Shown piece by piece: positions 1 to 7,997 of a stretch of DNA of 64,000 nucleotides. Within the stretch, counting starts at the first letter, position 1, and each line of letters starts with the position of its first letter. The DNA lies in NCBI GenBank assembly GCA_036654655.1, contig JAVVRP010000002.1:1-64000 (forward strand). Reading direction: 5' to 3'. The DNA is from JAVVRP01 sp036654655 (lineage in GTDB: Bacteria; Bacillota; Clostridia; Christensenellales; UBA1242). The position numbers were made by a program, and so were the translations under genes. The notes beneath the pieces were generated by a model, which did not search any database, was not told the origin of the DNA, and was given only the letters and a program-made list of their open reading frames with translations.

Positions 1-1958
1 CTGCAACAATAACTTACACGCTTAAAAACCTGAATCAGGCCCCTGCAAGCACACTTCCAATTACATTAAAGGTGGAACTTGGGGAGCCACTACCAAAAAC
101 TATTGCTCCCGCTGCTCCAACAGACGCAAGCCCAAACGCACAAGTTTCAACCATTCAAGCCAATAACCGTGACATATATAACTTGCCATGTGAAGCAACG
201 GGAACAAACGGCACAACAAAATATCTTTTGTCTTGGTATTCAGACCCACAGCACACAAACCAAGTGCCGTATAACAATTACACCCCATCAACCCCTCAAA
301 CTTTGTACGCAAAAACAAGTGTTAATCAACTTTTTGCACCAGCGCCCGAAAATTGCATATTATCTGCAAATGGATCAGAAGTTGCCCCAGTAAATGGGAT
401 GGTTTTTCAACTTGACCCTGCAAATGCGGGTTACGCACAAGGAACACAAAACAGCAAAGAAAAATTAAATCAACTTTCAAATGTTAAAGCATCAACTTAT
501 GCATCAGTTCCGCAAGGAATAACAATAATAAAATTAAACACAAATGGGCTAACAAATTTTGCGTTGCAACCACAAATAACGGTTAATGTTGGAGGCACTC
601 CAACCACATACAGAATAACGGGGTTTAGTGCGGGCAATAATTTAATTGCAAACATAGAGTTGCCATATGGGTTGATATCAATTAACAATTACGCGTTTAA
701 CGGTTGCACCGCACTTAAAAGCATAACCATCCCATCCAGCGTAACAAGCATAGGCGATAATGCATTTTCTGGTTGCACCGCATTAATTAATGCTAACAAA
801 ACAAACGGAATATTTAAATTAAAAGACACAGCAAATCAGTACTGGATAATAAAAGCCGACACAACAATTAAAACAGCTGATTTAACTGGTGCAAAAGGGA
901 TTGTGGGTTATGCGTTTAATGGTTGCAGTTCACTTACCAGCGTAACTATCCCATACAGCGTAATAAGTATAGGGGTTAGTGCGTTTGGGGAGACAAGTAA
1001 TTATTATGCAGGTTGCACCGCGTTAACTTCAATGACAATTGGAGATGCACAAAACGGTTCAGCACTTGCAAGTGTTGGCATGGCGGCATTTCTTTTTAAA
1101 AACAGTGCGACGTGTACTTTAACATATTATGGCACAGATGCAAAGTTTTTAAGTTTAACTAATTATTCTGCTGATAGTGGCACAGCATTTTCAAGCAGTC
1201 CAAGTTTGCATAATTCTAGTATAAAACTAGTAATTATTGATGGCGACAAAACAATTTATAAAAATATAATATCATATTGTGACTGTATTCTTAACGGCAC
1301 AATGGTGCAAGTTGTGGAATATTACACTGACAAAAAAGGAAGAAAGCGCAAAAGAATTAAAACCAAAAAGATTGAAGACATAACCTATGATGATTTATTG
1401 TTGGTTTGGAATTTTGATAAAGGTAAATTTGACCAAGCAAAGCCACTTTGGATTGCAAGAGAAAAAGTTGCAAAAAGGTACACTCATGTTAAATTTAGTG
1501 ATGGTAGTGAACTTAATATTGTTGGACAGGATGACAGCAAACGCCACAGAATATTTAACGTTGAAACAGGCAAATTTGAATATGTTGGAGCAAAAGGCAC
1601 ACCTGTTGGCACAACAACATTTAACTCAAAAGGTGAATTTGTAAAAGTTGTAAGTTTGGAATTTGTGGACAAAACTGTTAAATATCATAACATTATGTCC
1701 AATTACTTTAACAACATATTTACAAATGGAATTTTAACGTCAAGCAGTATTTCAAACATATATCCAGTTAAGGACATGAAATATGTAAAAGATGGCAGAA
1801 AAAAGATTTCACACTATGCCTTTGAAGGAATAAACGAAAAGTGGGTTAAGGGGCTCAGGCTGGACGAACAAATTATTGAAAATGGTGTAAAAGCTGACGG
1901 CAGAGTGATTAACACATGGATAGATTATGTTAGCAAACTAGAAAATAACATGAAGTAA
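1..1958 (+). CDS. Surface protein, 3' part: TasA-like stub, BspA-type LRR, C-terminal Hint domain (5' end missing)
   Basis: The reading frame is open from the first complete codon (nt 3), so the 5' end lies outside the window; the GTG at 72 is only the first start-like codon, and residue numbers here count from it. The residues before and around it (TYTLKNLNQAPASTLPITL) resemble the C-terminal strands of the TasA-like protein at 23401 (TYTLKTRNVVNQTNIGLTL). A linker is followed by LRR_5/BspA-type repeats at about residues 195-385 (units such as YAFNGCTALKSITIPSSVTS). From C405 (CILNGTMV) to about residue 560 the sequence fits a Hint/intein-like fold: start Cys, an IEDITYDDLLLV strand resembling the usual I-x-x-L-x-x-GD-x-V block, a DGSELNIV...HRIF block, and an IFTNGIL strand. 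About 70 residues follow. Probably extracellular. No sortase motif is visible. Function of the Hint domain (cleavage, ester formation or structural) is not known. Confidence 0.75.
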   Translation, partial: ATITYTLKNLNQAPASTLPITLKVELGEPLPKTIAPAAPTDASPNAQVSTIQANNRDIYNLPCEATGTNGTTKYLLSWYSDPQHTNQVPYNNYTPSTPQTLYAKTSVNQLFAPAPENCILSANGSEVAPVNGMVFQLDPANAGYAQGTQNSKEKLNQLSNVKASTYASVPQGITIIKLNTNGLTNFALQPQITVNVGGTPTTYRITGFSAGNNLIANIELPYGLISINNYAFNGCTALKSITIPSSVTSIGDNAFSGCTALINANKTNGIFKLKDTANQYWIIKADTTIKTADLTGAKGIVGYAFNGCSSLTSVTIPYSVISIGVSAFGETSNYYAGCTALTSMTIGDAQNGSALASVGMAAFLFKNSATCTLTYYGTDAKFLSLTNYSADSGTAFSSSPSLHNSSIKLVIIDGDKTIYKNIISYCDCILNGTMVQVVEYYTDKKGRKRKRIKTKKIEDITYDDLLLVWNFDKGKFDQAKPLWIAREKVAKRYTHVKFSDGSELNIVGQDDSKRHRIFNVETGKFEYVGAKGTPVGTTTFNSKGEFVKVVSLEFVDKTVKYHNIMSNYFNNIFTNGILTSSSISNIYPVKDMKYVKDGRKKISHYAFEGINEKWVKGLRLDEQIIENGVKADGRVINTWIDYVSKLENNMK

Positions 1959-2079
1959 CAACAACCAATTAATGCAAGTGCTAAGTTTAAGCAAAAATAA
2001 AAAAATCACAAAACCAAATTTAAAAATATTTATTAAATTAAAAAAACATTTATTCAAATTAAAAAACACAAAACTTTAA

Positions 2080-2112
2080 AAAATGCAAAAACACATGATT
2101 TTGCATTTTTTT
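2080..2112 (+). terminator. Rho-independent terminator after the LRR-Hint gene
   Basis: The arms AAAATGCAAAA and TTTTGCATTTT pair around an 8-nt loop and are followed by a T run. It lies about 120 nt after the stop codon. Confidence 0.6.
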
Positions 2113-2211
2113 TGTAAAATTTTTTGCAAAACTTGGCAAAATTAAACCAAAAAAAGTTAAAAAACAATTGTGTAATGAAAATATAAACTAAAATTTAGGT
2201 GTGTGCTATTG

Positions 2212-2291
2212 AATTAACAATAAACACAAGGATTTGAATTTAAGCCAAATTACAGGGGCTTTAATTAACAATAAACACAAGGATTTGAATT
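2212..2291. repeat. Two exact 29-bp direct repeats, 51-bp period
   Basis: The same 29 bases (core AACAATAAACACAAGG) occur at 2212-2240 and 2263-2291. A more diverged relative containing TTAATTAATAACAAAC follows around 2294-2312. The copies lie about 105 bp upstream of the cloverleaf element. No function is apparent. Confidence 0.75.
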
Positions 2292-2396
2292 AAAACACAG
2301 GGTTTTAATTAATAACAAACAAATTTGATTGAATTTAAACCAAATTGTATGTTTCAAATTTATTACAAGTTTAAATTAAACCGTAGTTTTGCTGGG

Positions 2397-2497
2397 CAGG
2401 GGCGGGGAATGGCTGGCAATTTTGCCAGCCAGCACGCACGTGGAACGTGTGCGTGCTAATGCCACAAACCTGCGTTTGTGGCATTTCCCCGCCCCTG
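2397..2497. repeat. Cloverleaf element 1: 13-bp outer stem enclosing three hairpins
   Basis: Outer arms CAGGGGCGGGGAA (2397-2409) and its exact complement (2485-2497) enclose three abutting hairpins. Hairpin 1 is at 2410-2431 (arms TGGCTGGCAA/TTGCCAGCCA). Hairpin 2 is at 2432-2456 (arms GCACGCAC/GTGCGTGC). Hairpin 3 is at 2459-2484 (arms ATGCCACAAAC/GTTTGTGGCAT). Only two bases (2457-2458) are unpaired between stems, so the element closes as a nearly perfect four-way junction. It is a GC island in very AT-rich DNA. Element 2 at 40762-40860 has the same plan with changed arms. Confidence 0.9.
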
Positions 2498-2730
2498 GGT
2501 TGTAATTTTTGTGTACAAAATTTACATTTGCAATTTTACACAGTTTGCGTTTTTTTTGCTTGCACAAAACTTAAAGGCGCAAAACTTTTGAGCATTAAAA
2601 AAATTTATGTTTTGCACGTTTTACAAAAAATAAAATTTGAATAATGGAATTTTTTGTTATGCAAATTCATATATTTTTAAACAGCGCAATTAAATTAAAA
2701 AATTGTGGTGTTAAAACGGAGCAAAATGAG

Positions 2731-2759
2731 TTGACAACCATAATTAAAATGATTATACT
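2731..2759 (+). promoter_or_regulatory. SigA-type promoter of greA
   Basis: TTGACA (2731-2736), 17-nt spacer, TATACT (2754-2759). The predicted transcript start is about 20 nt before the greA ATG. Confidence 0.8.
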
Positions 2760-2788
2760 TGCGTGATGATTTAAACAAGGAGATAAAA

Positions 2789-3259
2789 ATGGAAAAAACT
2801 TTTTTAACAGCAGAAGGCAAAAAAGAACTTGAAAAAAAATTAAAAGAATATGTTGCAGTAAGACGGCCAGAAGTAATTAACAAAATTGGTGAAGCACGTT
2901 CTTTTGGAGATTTAAGTGAAAATTCCGAGTATGATGCAGCAAAAGATGAACAAGCACAAATTGAAGCAGAAATCAAAGAAATGGAATTTAAAATTCGCAC
3001 TTGTGAAATAATTGACCAAAAAAAGATTGACACAAAAAAAGTGTCAATTGGTTGTTTTGTTAAGGTTTTGGACAAAGACTACAAAGAAGAAGTGGAGTAC
3101 AAAATTGTTGGTTCATCCGAAAGCAATGCAATTAAAGGGCTTATTTCAAATGAGTCACCTGTTGGAAGCATTTTAATTGGCAAAAAAATTGGAGAGGAAG
3201 TTCAGGTTCAAACTCCTGCTGGTTTTTGCAATCTCAAAATTTTGGCGATAAGAAGTTAA
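2789..3259 (+). CDS. greA: Transcription elongation factor GreA
   Basis: GreA binds the RNA polymerase secondary channel and stimulates cleavage of backtracked transcripts. The 156-residue product is the normal family length. It begins MEKTFLTAEGKKELEKKL with a long N-terminal coiled coil, carries the family signature FGDLSENSEYDAAK at about residues 40-53 (the acidic tip that acts in the polymerase active site), and ends in the FKBP-like C-terminal domain. The ATG at 2789 is chosen over the upstream in-frame start at 2759 because an AAGGAGAT site precedes it and homology begins there. It is a single-gene unit with its own strong promoter and a terminator shared with the convergent comF. Confidence 0.97.
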   Translation: MEKTFLTAEGKKELEKKLKEYVAVRRPEVINKIGEARSFGDLSENSEYDAAKDEQAQIEAEIKEMEFKIRTCEIIDQKKIDTKKVSIGCFVKVLDKDYKEEVEYKIVGSSESNAIKGLISNESPVGSILIGKKIGEEVQVQTPAGFCNLKILAIRS

Positions 3260-3281
3260 TTTTTTAAAAAAATGTTGTCAC

Positions 3282-3308
3282 AAAATGGCAATTTTGCCAT
3301 TTTTTATT
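3282..3308. terminator. Bidirectional terminator between greA and comF
   Basis: AAAATGGCAA and TTGCCATTTT form a 10-bp stem with a 2-nt central gap. T runs follow in the forward sense and A runs precede, so it can serve both convergent genes. Confidence 0.8.
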
Positions 3309-3318
3309 TTGCAAAATT

Positions 3319-4044
3319 TTATTTGTTTTTAAAGTCGGTGTGAGCCAAAGTTAAAATGCTTACTTGTTTTGCTCCGCCACTTTGCAAAAGCATTGCAAGG
3401 TTTGATGTTGTTGCACCTGTTGTGAAAACATCATCAACAATAAGTATTTTTTTGTTGTTAACAATTTGTTGAGTTTTGTTGCAAATTTTAAAAGCATTTT
3501 TAAGGTTTTCTTGGCGTTGTTGCCAAGAAAGGTCAGTTTGCGTGTGAGTGTTTTGGTAACGCAAAACAAGGTTTTCATAAAGTGGAATTTTTGAAAGTTT
3601 GCAAAATTCTTGTGCCAGTTTTGTTGCTTGATTATACTTACGCTGTTTTAGCCGTTGATTTGACAGTGGAACAGGTATAACAATATCTGCCTGCATTTTG
3701 GATTTTAAAAATTCGGCATACATAAACGCCGCCATATGTTTAAACAAAAACTGCTTGTTTTCATATTTAAAACCATGCACAAAATTGCTGATTGGTGATT
3801 CAAAACAAAATGGAGATCTTGCAATCAAAAATCCACGATTTTGGGTTTGGCAAAATTCACAAAGTTCATTTTTGCTGTGCATTGGTGTTCCGCAATGAAT
3901 GCAAAAATGTGTGTTAAAAGGTAAGTTTGAAAAACATTTTAAACACAATGAGTGCGAGTGGTTATGATTTATTTCACACCCACAGTGCAAACAGGTCAAG
4001 TTTTTTGGAAAAAACAAATTTTCCAATGTTTCTTTTGTGATCAT
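3319..4044 (-). CDS. comF: ComF-family phosphoribosyltransferase-like protein
   Basis: 241 residues. The N-terminal part carries zinc-finger type cysteine pairs (CLHCGC, CLKC, CIHCG, CEFC, within about residues 18-68). The C-terminal part is a type I phosphoribosyltransferase fold with the PRPP-binding signature VDDVFTTGAT near residue 200. ComF/ComFC proteins support DNA uptake during natural transformation and may act in recombination in non-competent bacteria. Family assignment is secure; competence in this organism is not shown. No ribosome binding site precedes the ATG. A TAATAT box ends 7 nt upstream, suggesting a leaderless transcript. The gene converges on greA. Confidence 0.93.
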   Translation of the reverse strand: MITKETLENLFFPKNLTCLHCGCEINHNHSHSLCLKCFSNLPFNTHFCIHCGTPMHSKNELCEFCQTQNRGFLIARSPFCFESPISNFVHGFKYENKQFLFKHMAAFMYAEFLKSKMQADIVIPVPLSNQRLKQRKYNQATKLAQEFCKLSKIPLYENLVLRYQNTHTQTDLSWQQRQENLKNAFKICNKTQQIVNNKKILIVDDVFTTGATTSNLAMLLQSGGAKQVSILTLAHTDFKNK

Positions 4045-4051
4045 TTAAAAC

Positions 4052-4081
4052 ATATTAACACAAAATATTTAAATTTAACAA
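4052..4081 (-). promoter_or_regulatory. comF promoter, probably leaderless
   Basis: On the minus strand TTGTTA (4081-4076), 18-nt spacer, TAATAT (4057-4052). Seven nucleotides then separate the -10 box from the comF ATG at 4044, so transcription would start at or within a base of the start codon. Confidence 0.5.
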
Positions 4082-4144
4082 GAAAAATATTGAAATATTT
4101 AGTTGCTATTTTTTTTAATTTGTGGTTTGTGCAAAAAGTTGGTA

Positions 4145-4172
4145 TTGACTTTTTTTTTATTAGTGGTAGAAT
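4145..4172 (+). promoter_or_regulatory. Promoter of the LRR protein at 4219
   Basis: TTGACT (4145-4150), 16-nt spacer, TAGAAT (4167-4172). The leader would be about 40 nt, with AAAGGAGAA before the ATG. Confidence 0.65.
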
Positions 4173-4218
4173 ATACAAAAACAAAGTTATAAATTAATAA
4201 GCAACAAAAGGAGAAAGT

Positions 4219-5142
4219 ATGTTAAACAAAAAAAATGCATTTACAAGTATGATAATCACAGTTTGTGCTTTTATATTTTTTTTGGTTGGAGTGATTGTTG
4301 TTGCCGTTGACGATGACAGCATTAACATAACGCCCGAAAAACCAACTGTTGTTTCTGTTTTTGTTGTGGATGATAATGGAATGTTAACTGAATTTAACCC
4401 AAAAATTAGCGGTGGAGAAATTGTTATTCCCGAAAATGTGGATGGAAAACAAATAACAAAAATAGGTCCAAATGTTTTTAAAAACCAAAGTGAAATAACA
4501 AAAATCACCATAAACAACAGCATAACTCAAATTGGAGAAAGTGCTTTTGAGGGTTGCAAAAAATTGGAAAGCATTGAATTTTCCCCTAAAGTTGAAACAA
4601 TAAAAGAAAATGCGTTTAAGGGTTGTGAAAAACTTTGCAGAATAAAATTTAATTCAAAAAGCATAGTTGTTATGAAAAATGCTTTTTTGTCGGTTTCGGC
4701 AAGCGGAAGCATACAACTTTTATCAAATTTAACAAATGCACAAAAGGAAGGCTTTAAAACAGCACTTTCTAACAAAGGTTTTGCAGGGGCATGGGAACTT
4801 GTTAATTTTGCAAATCTTTTTAACGGGCAGTTTTTTTCTTATTTTTACATAACTGTTGAAAATGAAGAATATGGCACGGTGAGGTTGCTTATTAATAACC
4901 ATGAATTTCCAATTCAAAAAGGAACAATTTTGTTTGACTTAACAGATAAAATAACCATTTTTGCAAGCACCGATAAAACAAATTATTATGTTAAAATTTT
5001 TGTTAACGGAAAAATATACAGTGGCGGAAACATGAGTTTATCGCAAACAAACGTTAAGGAAATTAATTCTGTTAACAATAATGACAAAATTGTGATTAAG
5101 TTTGAAAAGTTTGGAGATCAGGGCGGGGTACCTTTTAATTAA
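4219..5142 (+). CDS. Membrane-anchored or secreted LRR_5 (BspA-like) protein
   Basis: 307 residues. A hydrophobic N-terminal segment at about 10-30 (SMIITVCAFIFFLVGVIVV) is a signal anchor or signal peptide. Residues about 55-165 hold three to four BspA-type leucine-rich units (for example ITQIGESAFEGCKKLESIEF), the same repeat type as in the protein at the window start. The C-terminal 130 residues form a predicted beta-rich domain not recognised here. BspA-type proteins are extracellular and often bind host or matrix ligands; the ligand here is unknown. Start chosen by the AAAGGAGAA site. Has its own promoter and terminator. Confidence 0.85.
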   Translation: MLNKKNAFTSMIITVCAFIFFLVGVIVVAVDDDSINITPEKPTVVSVFVVDDNGMLTEFNPKISGGEIVIPENVDGKQITKIGPNVFKNQSEITKITINNSITQIGESAFEGCKKLESIEFSPKVETIKENAFKGCEKLCRIKFNSKSIVVMKNAFLSVSASGSIQLLSNLTNAQKEGFKTALSNKGFAGAWELVNFANLFNGQFFSYFYITVENEEYGTVRLLINNHEFPIQKGTILFDLTDKITIFASTDKTNYYVKIFVNGKIYSGGNMSLSQTNVKEINSVNNNDKIVIKFEKFGDQGGVPFN

Positions 5143-5159
5143 AGTTTGATTTTGTTTTT

Positions 5160-5188
5160 AAAAAGCATTGCAACAGCAATGTTTTTTA
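5160..5188 (+). terminator. Terminator after the LRR protein gene
   Basis: CATTGC and GCAATG pair around AACA, extended by a G-T pair and an A/T stretch, followed by six T. Confidence 0.7.
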
Positions 5189-5232
5189 TTTGCGATTAAG
5201 GCTAATAATAATAAAATAATTTTATAATTTAA

Positions 5233-5261
5233 TTGTCAAAAAAAATTAAATAAGTTATACT
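5233..5261 (+). promoter_or_regulatory. Promoter of the first CPBP protease gene
   Basis: TTGTCA (5233-5238), 17-nt spacer, TATACT (5256-5261), about 18 nt before the ATG at 5280. Confidence 0.75.
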
Positions 5262-5279
5262 TACATAAAAAGAGGAATT

Positions 5280-6290
5280 ATGGAAAATAAAAAACAGCAG
5301 TTAAACAATAATGAACAACCAATTAAAGTTGAATACACGCGTTATGATGCTGGAACTTTTTCTTTGCTTGCAACCGTTGCCCCACTTGTGATGCAGGCAA
5401 TTTTTGTTGCCATTGTTGTGTACAGGTTTGGCATTAATTATACAACATCACAGGACCCACTTATAATTGCAATTGGCTTGCTTGTGCCACAACTTTCTTA
5501 TTTGGCGGCATGGATGCTGTTTAATGTGTTCAACCCAATAAAAATATGTTCTGCAAACAAACTGTCAAGCAAAATAGCATACAAAAACATTTTGCCACTT
5601 GTGGCAATTGCTTTAATTTGTGTGCTTGGAATTAACGGACTTATGGAAGTTTTGTTTCAACTTATTAATGGATGGGGATATGGAAAGGCTGGAAGTTTGT
5701 CACTTGTTATGAACAGTTTTCCAACGTATCTTTTGGGTTTGTTTGTTATGGCTGTTGTACCCGCCATTGTTGAAGAGTTATTTTTTCGTGGAGTTATTGT
5801 AAATGGGCTTAAAGAACAGGGCATAAAGTGGCAAATTTTTGGCAGTGCAATAATTTTTATGCTTGCGCACGGAAATCTTTTGCAAATGGTGTATCCATTT
5901 GTTCTTGGAATTTTGCTCGCTTTAATTTTGCTTAAAACAAAAAACTTGTTAGCGTGCATGCTTGTTCACTTTGTAAACAATTTTGTTGTTGTGACCGCAA
6001 CATACATAACAACAATAACAAAATCCACTTTTGTGCCGGCGTTATCTCCACTTTTTATAATTGTTTCAATTGTTTTTGCTGTTGCAAGTATGCTTGCATC
6101 GTTGATGTTAATTAAAAAACTTAAAACAAAAAATAATGTTGTTTCAACAAAAACAATAGATCAAATTCCTGACAAGCAAACAAATGCAGAGATTTCTAAA
6201 AACGGAGCAAACACATTGCTGTATTTGGGAATTGCTGTTTTGGTTATTGTTTGGGTATTTAACGTTATTTTGCAGTTTAAAGGTGTTTAA
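5280..6290 (+). CDS. CPBP-family (Rce1/CAAX-like) intramembrane metalloprotease
   Basis: 336 residues with about eight hydrophobic segments. The glutamate motif E165-E166-x3-R170 (VEELFFRG), a conserved histidine in MLAHGN, and the final VHFVNN segment are the CPBP (Abi/Rce1-like) signature. Rce1 cleaves prenylated CAAX proteins; bacterial relatives act in bacteriocin immunity or peptide maturation, and no substrate is visible here. A C-terminal polar loop and last membrane helix (about 315-333) extend the core. It is followed 71 nt later by a paralogue, so the two may work together. SD AGAGGA precedes the ATG. Confidence 0.9.
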   Translation: MENKKQQLNNNEQPIKVEYTRYDAGTFSLLATVAPLVMQAIFVAIVVYRFGINYTTSQDPLIIAIGLLVPQLSYLAAWMLFNVFNPIKICSANKLSSKIAYKNILPLVAIALICVLGINGLMEVLFQLINGWGYGKAGSLSLVMNSFPTYLLGLFVMAVVPAIVEELFFRGVIVNGLKEQGIKWQIFGSAIIFMLAHGNLLQMVYPFVLGILLALILLKTKNLLACMLVHFVNNFVVVTATYITTITKSTFVPALSPLFIIVSIVFAVASMLASLMLIKKLKTKNNVVSTKTIDQIPDKQTNAEISKNGANTLLYLGIAVLVIVWVFNVILQFKGV

Positions 6291-6361
6291 ATAAATTTAA
6301 GTTATAAAATTGGCCATAAATTTAATAAAATAAATTAGTTTGCTTTTTATCAAGGAGAAAA

Positions 6362-7495
6362 ATGAACAAAACAAAAACATTTAAAAATTCAACACTTGTG
6401 TATTTTATTATGCTTGTGTTGTTTGCTTGTGTAAGACTTTTGGGCTCTTTTGGGCTGTTTGGATTTTTGGGAGATGCACAAGATTATGTTTTACCGTTAA
6501 TAATTCAAATAGGCATTTTGTTATGTTTGCCTTTATTTTTGTTTTCATTTTTGGAAAAACAGCCAGTTAAAACTTCACTTAAAAAATTTTATTACAAAAA
6601 AATTGGGATTGTTCCAATTTTAATAACAATAGGCATTGGCTTAATTGTGTTTTTGCTTAACATTGCAAGTTCAACTGTTTTTGCATCCATATTAAGGCTT
6701 TTTGGCTATGAAGGTGGAGCAGGTGAAACAATAACGTCTTATCCAATTTGGCTTTTGTTTGTAAATTTGTTTCTTTCGGCTGTTTTACCGGGGATTTGTG
6801 AAGAAACTGCGCACCGTGGGCTATTGTTAAACGGCTTTAAAAGTATGGGTGTTAAAAAAGCAATATGTATTTCAGCACTTTTGTTTGGGCTTATGCACCT
6901 TAACGTTGATCAGTTTTTTTATGCAACATTACTTGGATTTTTGTTAGGATTTTTAACAATTTTTACGGGAAGCATAATTCCAGCAATGATAATTCATTTT
7001 TTAAACAATGCAATTAGCATCTATATTACATTTGCCAGTGTTAACAAACTATTTTTGGGTAATTTTTACACATGGCTAAATCAAATATTAACAACGGGGC
7101 CGTTGTCCAACTTTTTTGTTTTACTTCTTGTTTTGTTTGTGCTTTTTGCACTGCTTGCATTTTTGTGCATAAAACTTATTCAAAAAACGCAAGTTAAACA
7201 ACTTGGCGAAACTGCCGACCAACTTGCAAAACAGCATTTGCGTCAAGAATTGTTTTCACAAATGGGAATTTCTCAAACAACAAATGCGGGGGATAACAAC
7301 ATAATTTTGTCGGGACCCGTAAAAGTTGATGGAAAAGCAATTTTTGTGGAATTTTCTGCAAAAATTAAAGACTTGGGATTAGAAATGGATGGACCTCCAA
7401 CAAAATTTACAATTTTGGAAAAAATATTTTTAATTGGCTCAATAATTTTGGGCTCTTTGATAACACTTTCAACTTTTATTTGGGGAATATTATGA
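6362..7495 (+). CDS. CPBP-family intramembrane metalloprotease, second copy
   Basis: 377 residues, many membrane helices. It carries E147-E148-x3-R152 (CEETAHRG), LMHLNVDQF and MIIHFLNNAI, the three CPBP motif regions with intact metal-ligand candidates. A cytosolic-looking C-terminal insertion of about 100 residues (about 265-355) precedes a final membrane helix and is not found in the short family core. SD AAGGAGAA. It overlaps tadA by four bases (ATGA), so the two are translationally coupled. The substrate is unknown. Confidence 0.88.
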   Translation: MNKTKTFKNSTLVYFIMLVLFACVRLLGSFGLFGFLGDAQDYVLPLIIQIGILLCLPLFLFSFLEKQPVKTSLKKFYYKKIGIVPILITIGIGLIVFLLNIASSTVFASILRLFGYEGGAGETITSYPIWLLFVNLFLSAVLPGICEETAHRGLLLNGFKSMGVKKAICISALLFGLMHLNVDQFFYATLLGFLLGFLTIFTGSIIPAMIIHFLNNAISIYITFASVNKLFLGNFYTWLNQILTTGPLSNFFVLLLVLFVLFALLAFLCIKLIQKTQVKQLGETADQLAKQHLRQELFSQMGISQTTNAGDNNIILSGPVKVDGKAIFVEFSAKIKDLGLEMDGPPTKFTILEKIFLIGSIILGSLITLSTFIWGIL

Positions 7496-7893
7496 CGCCC
7501 ATGCAACTTGCAATAAAACAAGCGGAAATTGCATTAAATTTGGGAGAGGTTCCAATTGGTGCAGTTATTGTTGATATTAACGGTAAAATTATTGCAAAGG
7601 CTTATAATTCAAGAGAAAAAACAAAAAATGCAGTAAATCACGCAGAAATTTTGGCAATACAAAAAGCCTGTAAAAAATTTAAAGATTGGAGACTTTTAAA
7701 TTGCACAATGTATGTTACTCAACAGCCTTGCCCAATGTGCATGGGCGCTATTACAAATGCAAGAATAAAATGCGTTGTTTTTGGCTCCAAAAATTTAAAT
7801 TTGGGGCTAAGCCATGTTTGCGAGCAATTGTATCAGCCAAGTGAGATTGCTCAAAACTTGGTTAAAAACTTTTTTAAAACAAAACGCGTTTAA
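7492..7893 (+). CDS. tadA: tRNA-specific adenosine deaminase TadA
   Basis: TadA converts A34 to inosine in the tRNA-Arg(ACG) anticodon, allowing decoding of three Arg codons. The 133-residue product has the cytidine-deaminase zinc site: H50 and the proton-shuttle Glu in NHAEILA, then C80 and C83 in PCPMCMGA. Length is slightly short but complete. The ATG at 7492 overlaps the preceding stop as ATGA and has GGGGAA upstream. A TTG at 7480 and an ATG at 7501 are alternatives. Essential in most bacteria. Its coupling to a CPBP protease is probably just operon packing. Confidence 0.93.
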   Translation: MTPMQLAIKQAEIALNLGEVPIGAVIVDINGKIIAKAYNSREKTKNAVNHAEILAIQKACKKFKDWRLLNCTMYVTQQPCPMCMGAITNARIKCVVFGSKNLNLGLSHVCEQLYQPSEIAQNLVKNFFKTKRV

Positions 7894-7960
7894 ATTATAT
7901 TAACATAATTTGTTTTTTTTATTTGCAACTTTAACAAAAAAATGATAATATAAAGATATA

Positions 7961-7990
7961 TTGTTTAAAAAGTCAAATAATGTTTAAAAT
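7961..7990 (+). promoter_or_regulatory. Promoter of TasA-like gene 1, possibly leaderless
   Basis: TTGTTT (7961-7966), 18-nt spacer, TAAAAT (7985-7990). The ATG begins 7 nt after the -10 box. A weak AGGG lies only three nt before the ATG, too close for a normal ribosome binding site. Confidence 0.45.
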
Positions 7991-7997
7991 AGGGTAA

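Larger units (their letters stand above)
1959..2788. other. 830-bp intergenic region holding repeats, a cloverleaf element and the greA promoter
   Basis: No convincing gene is present. The region holds a terminator, a 29-bp direct repeat pair (2212-2240 and 2263-2291), the GC-rich three-hairpin element at 2397-2497, and the greA promoter at 2731-2759. Short open frames crossing the GC-rich element lack ribosome binding sites and coding character. Confidence 0.7.

Noticed and set aside
2212..2312. CRISPR array
   Set aside because: Only two exact 29-bp copies with one 22-bp spacer and a degenerate third; no cas genes in the window.
2376..2644. Short ORFs on both strands across cloverleaf element 1
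   Set aside because: They arise from the palindromic GC-rich element, lack ribosome binding sites and show no family features.
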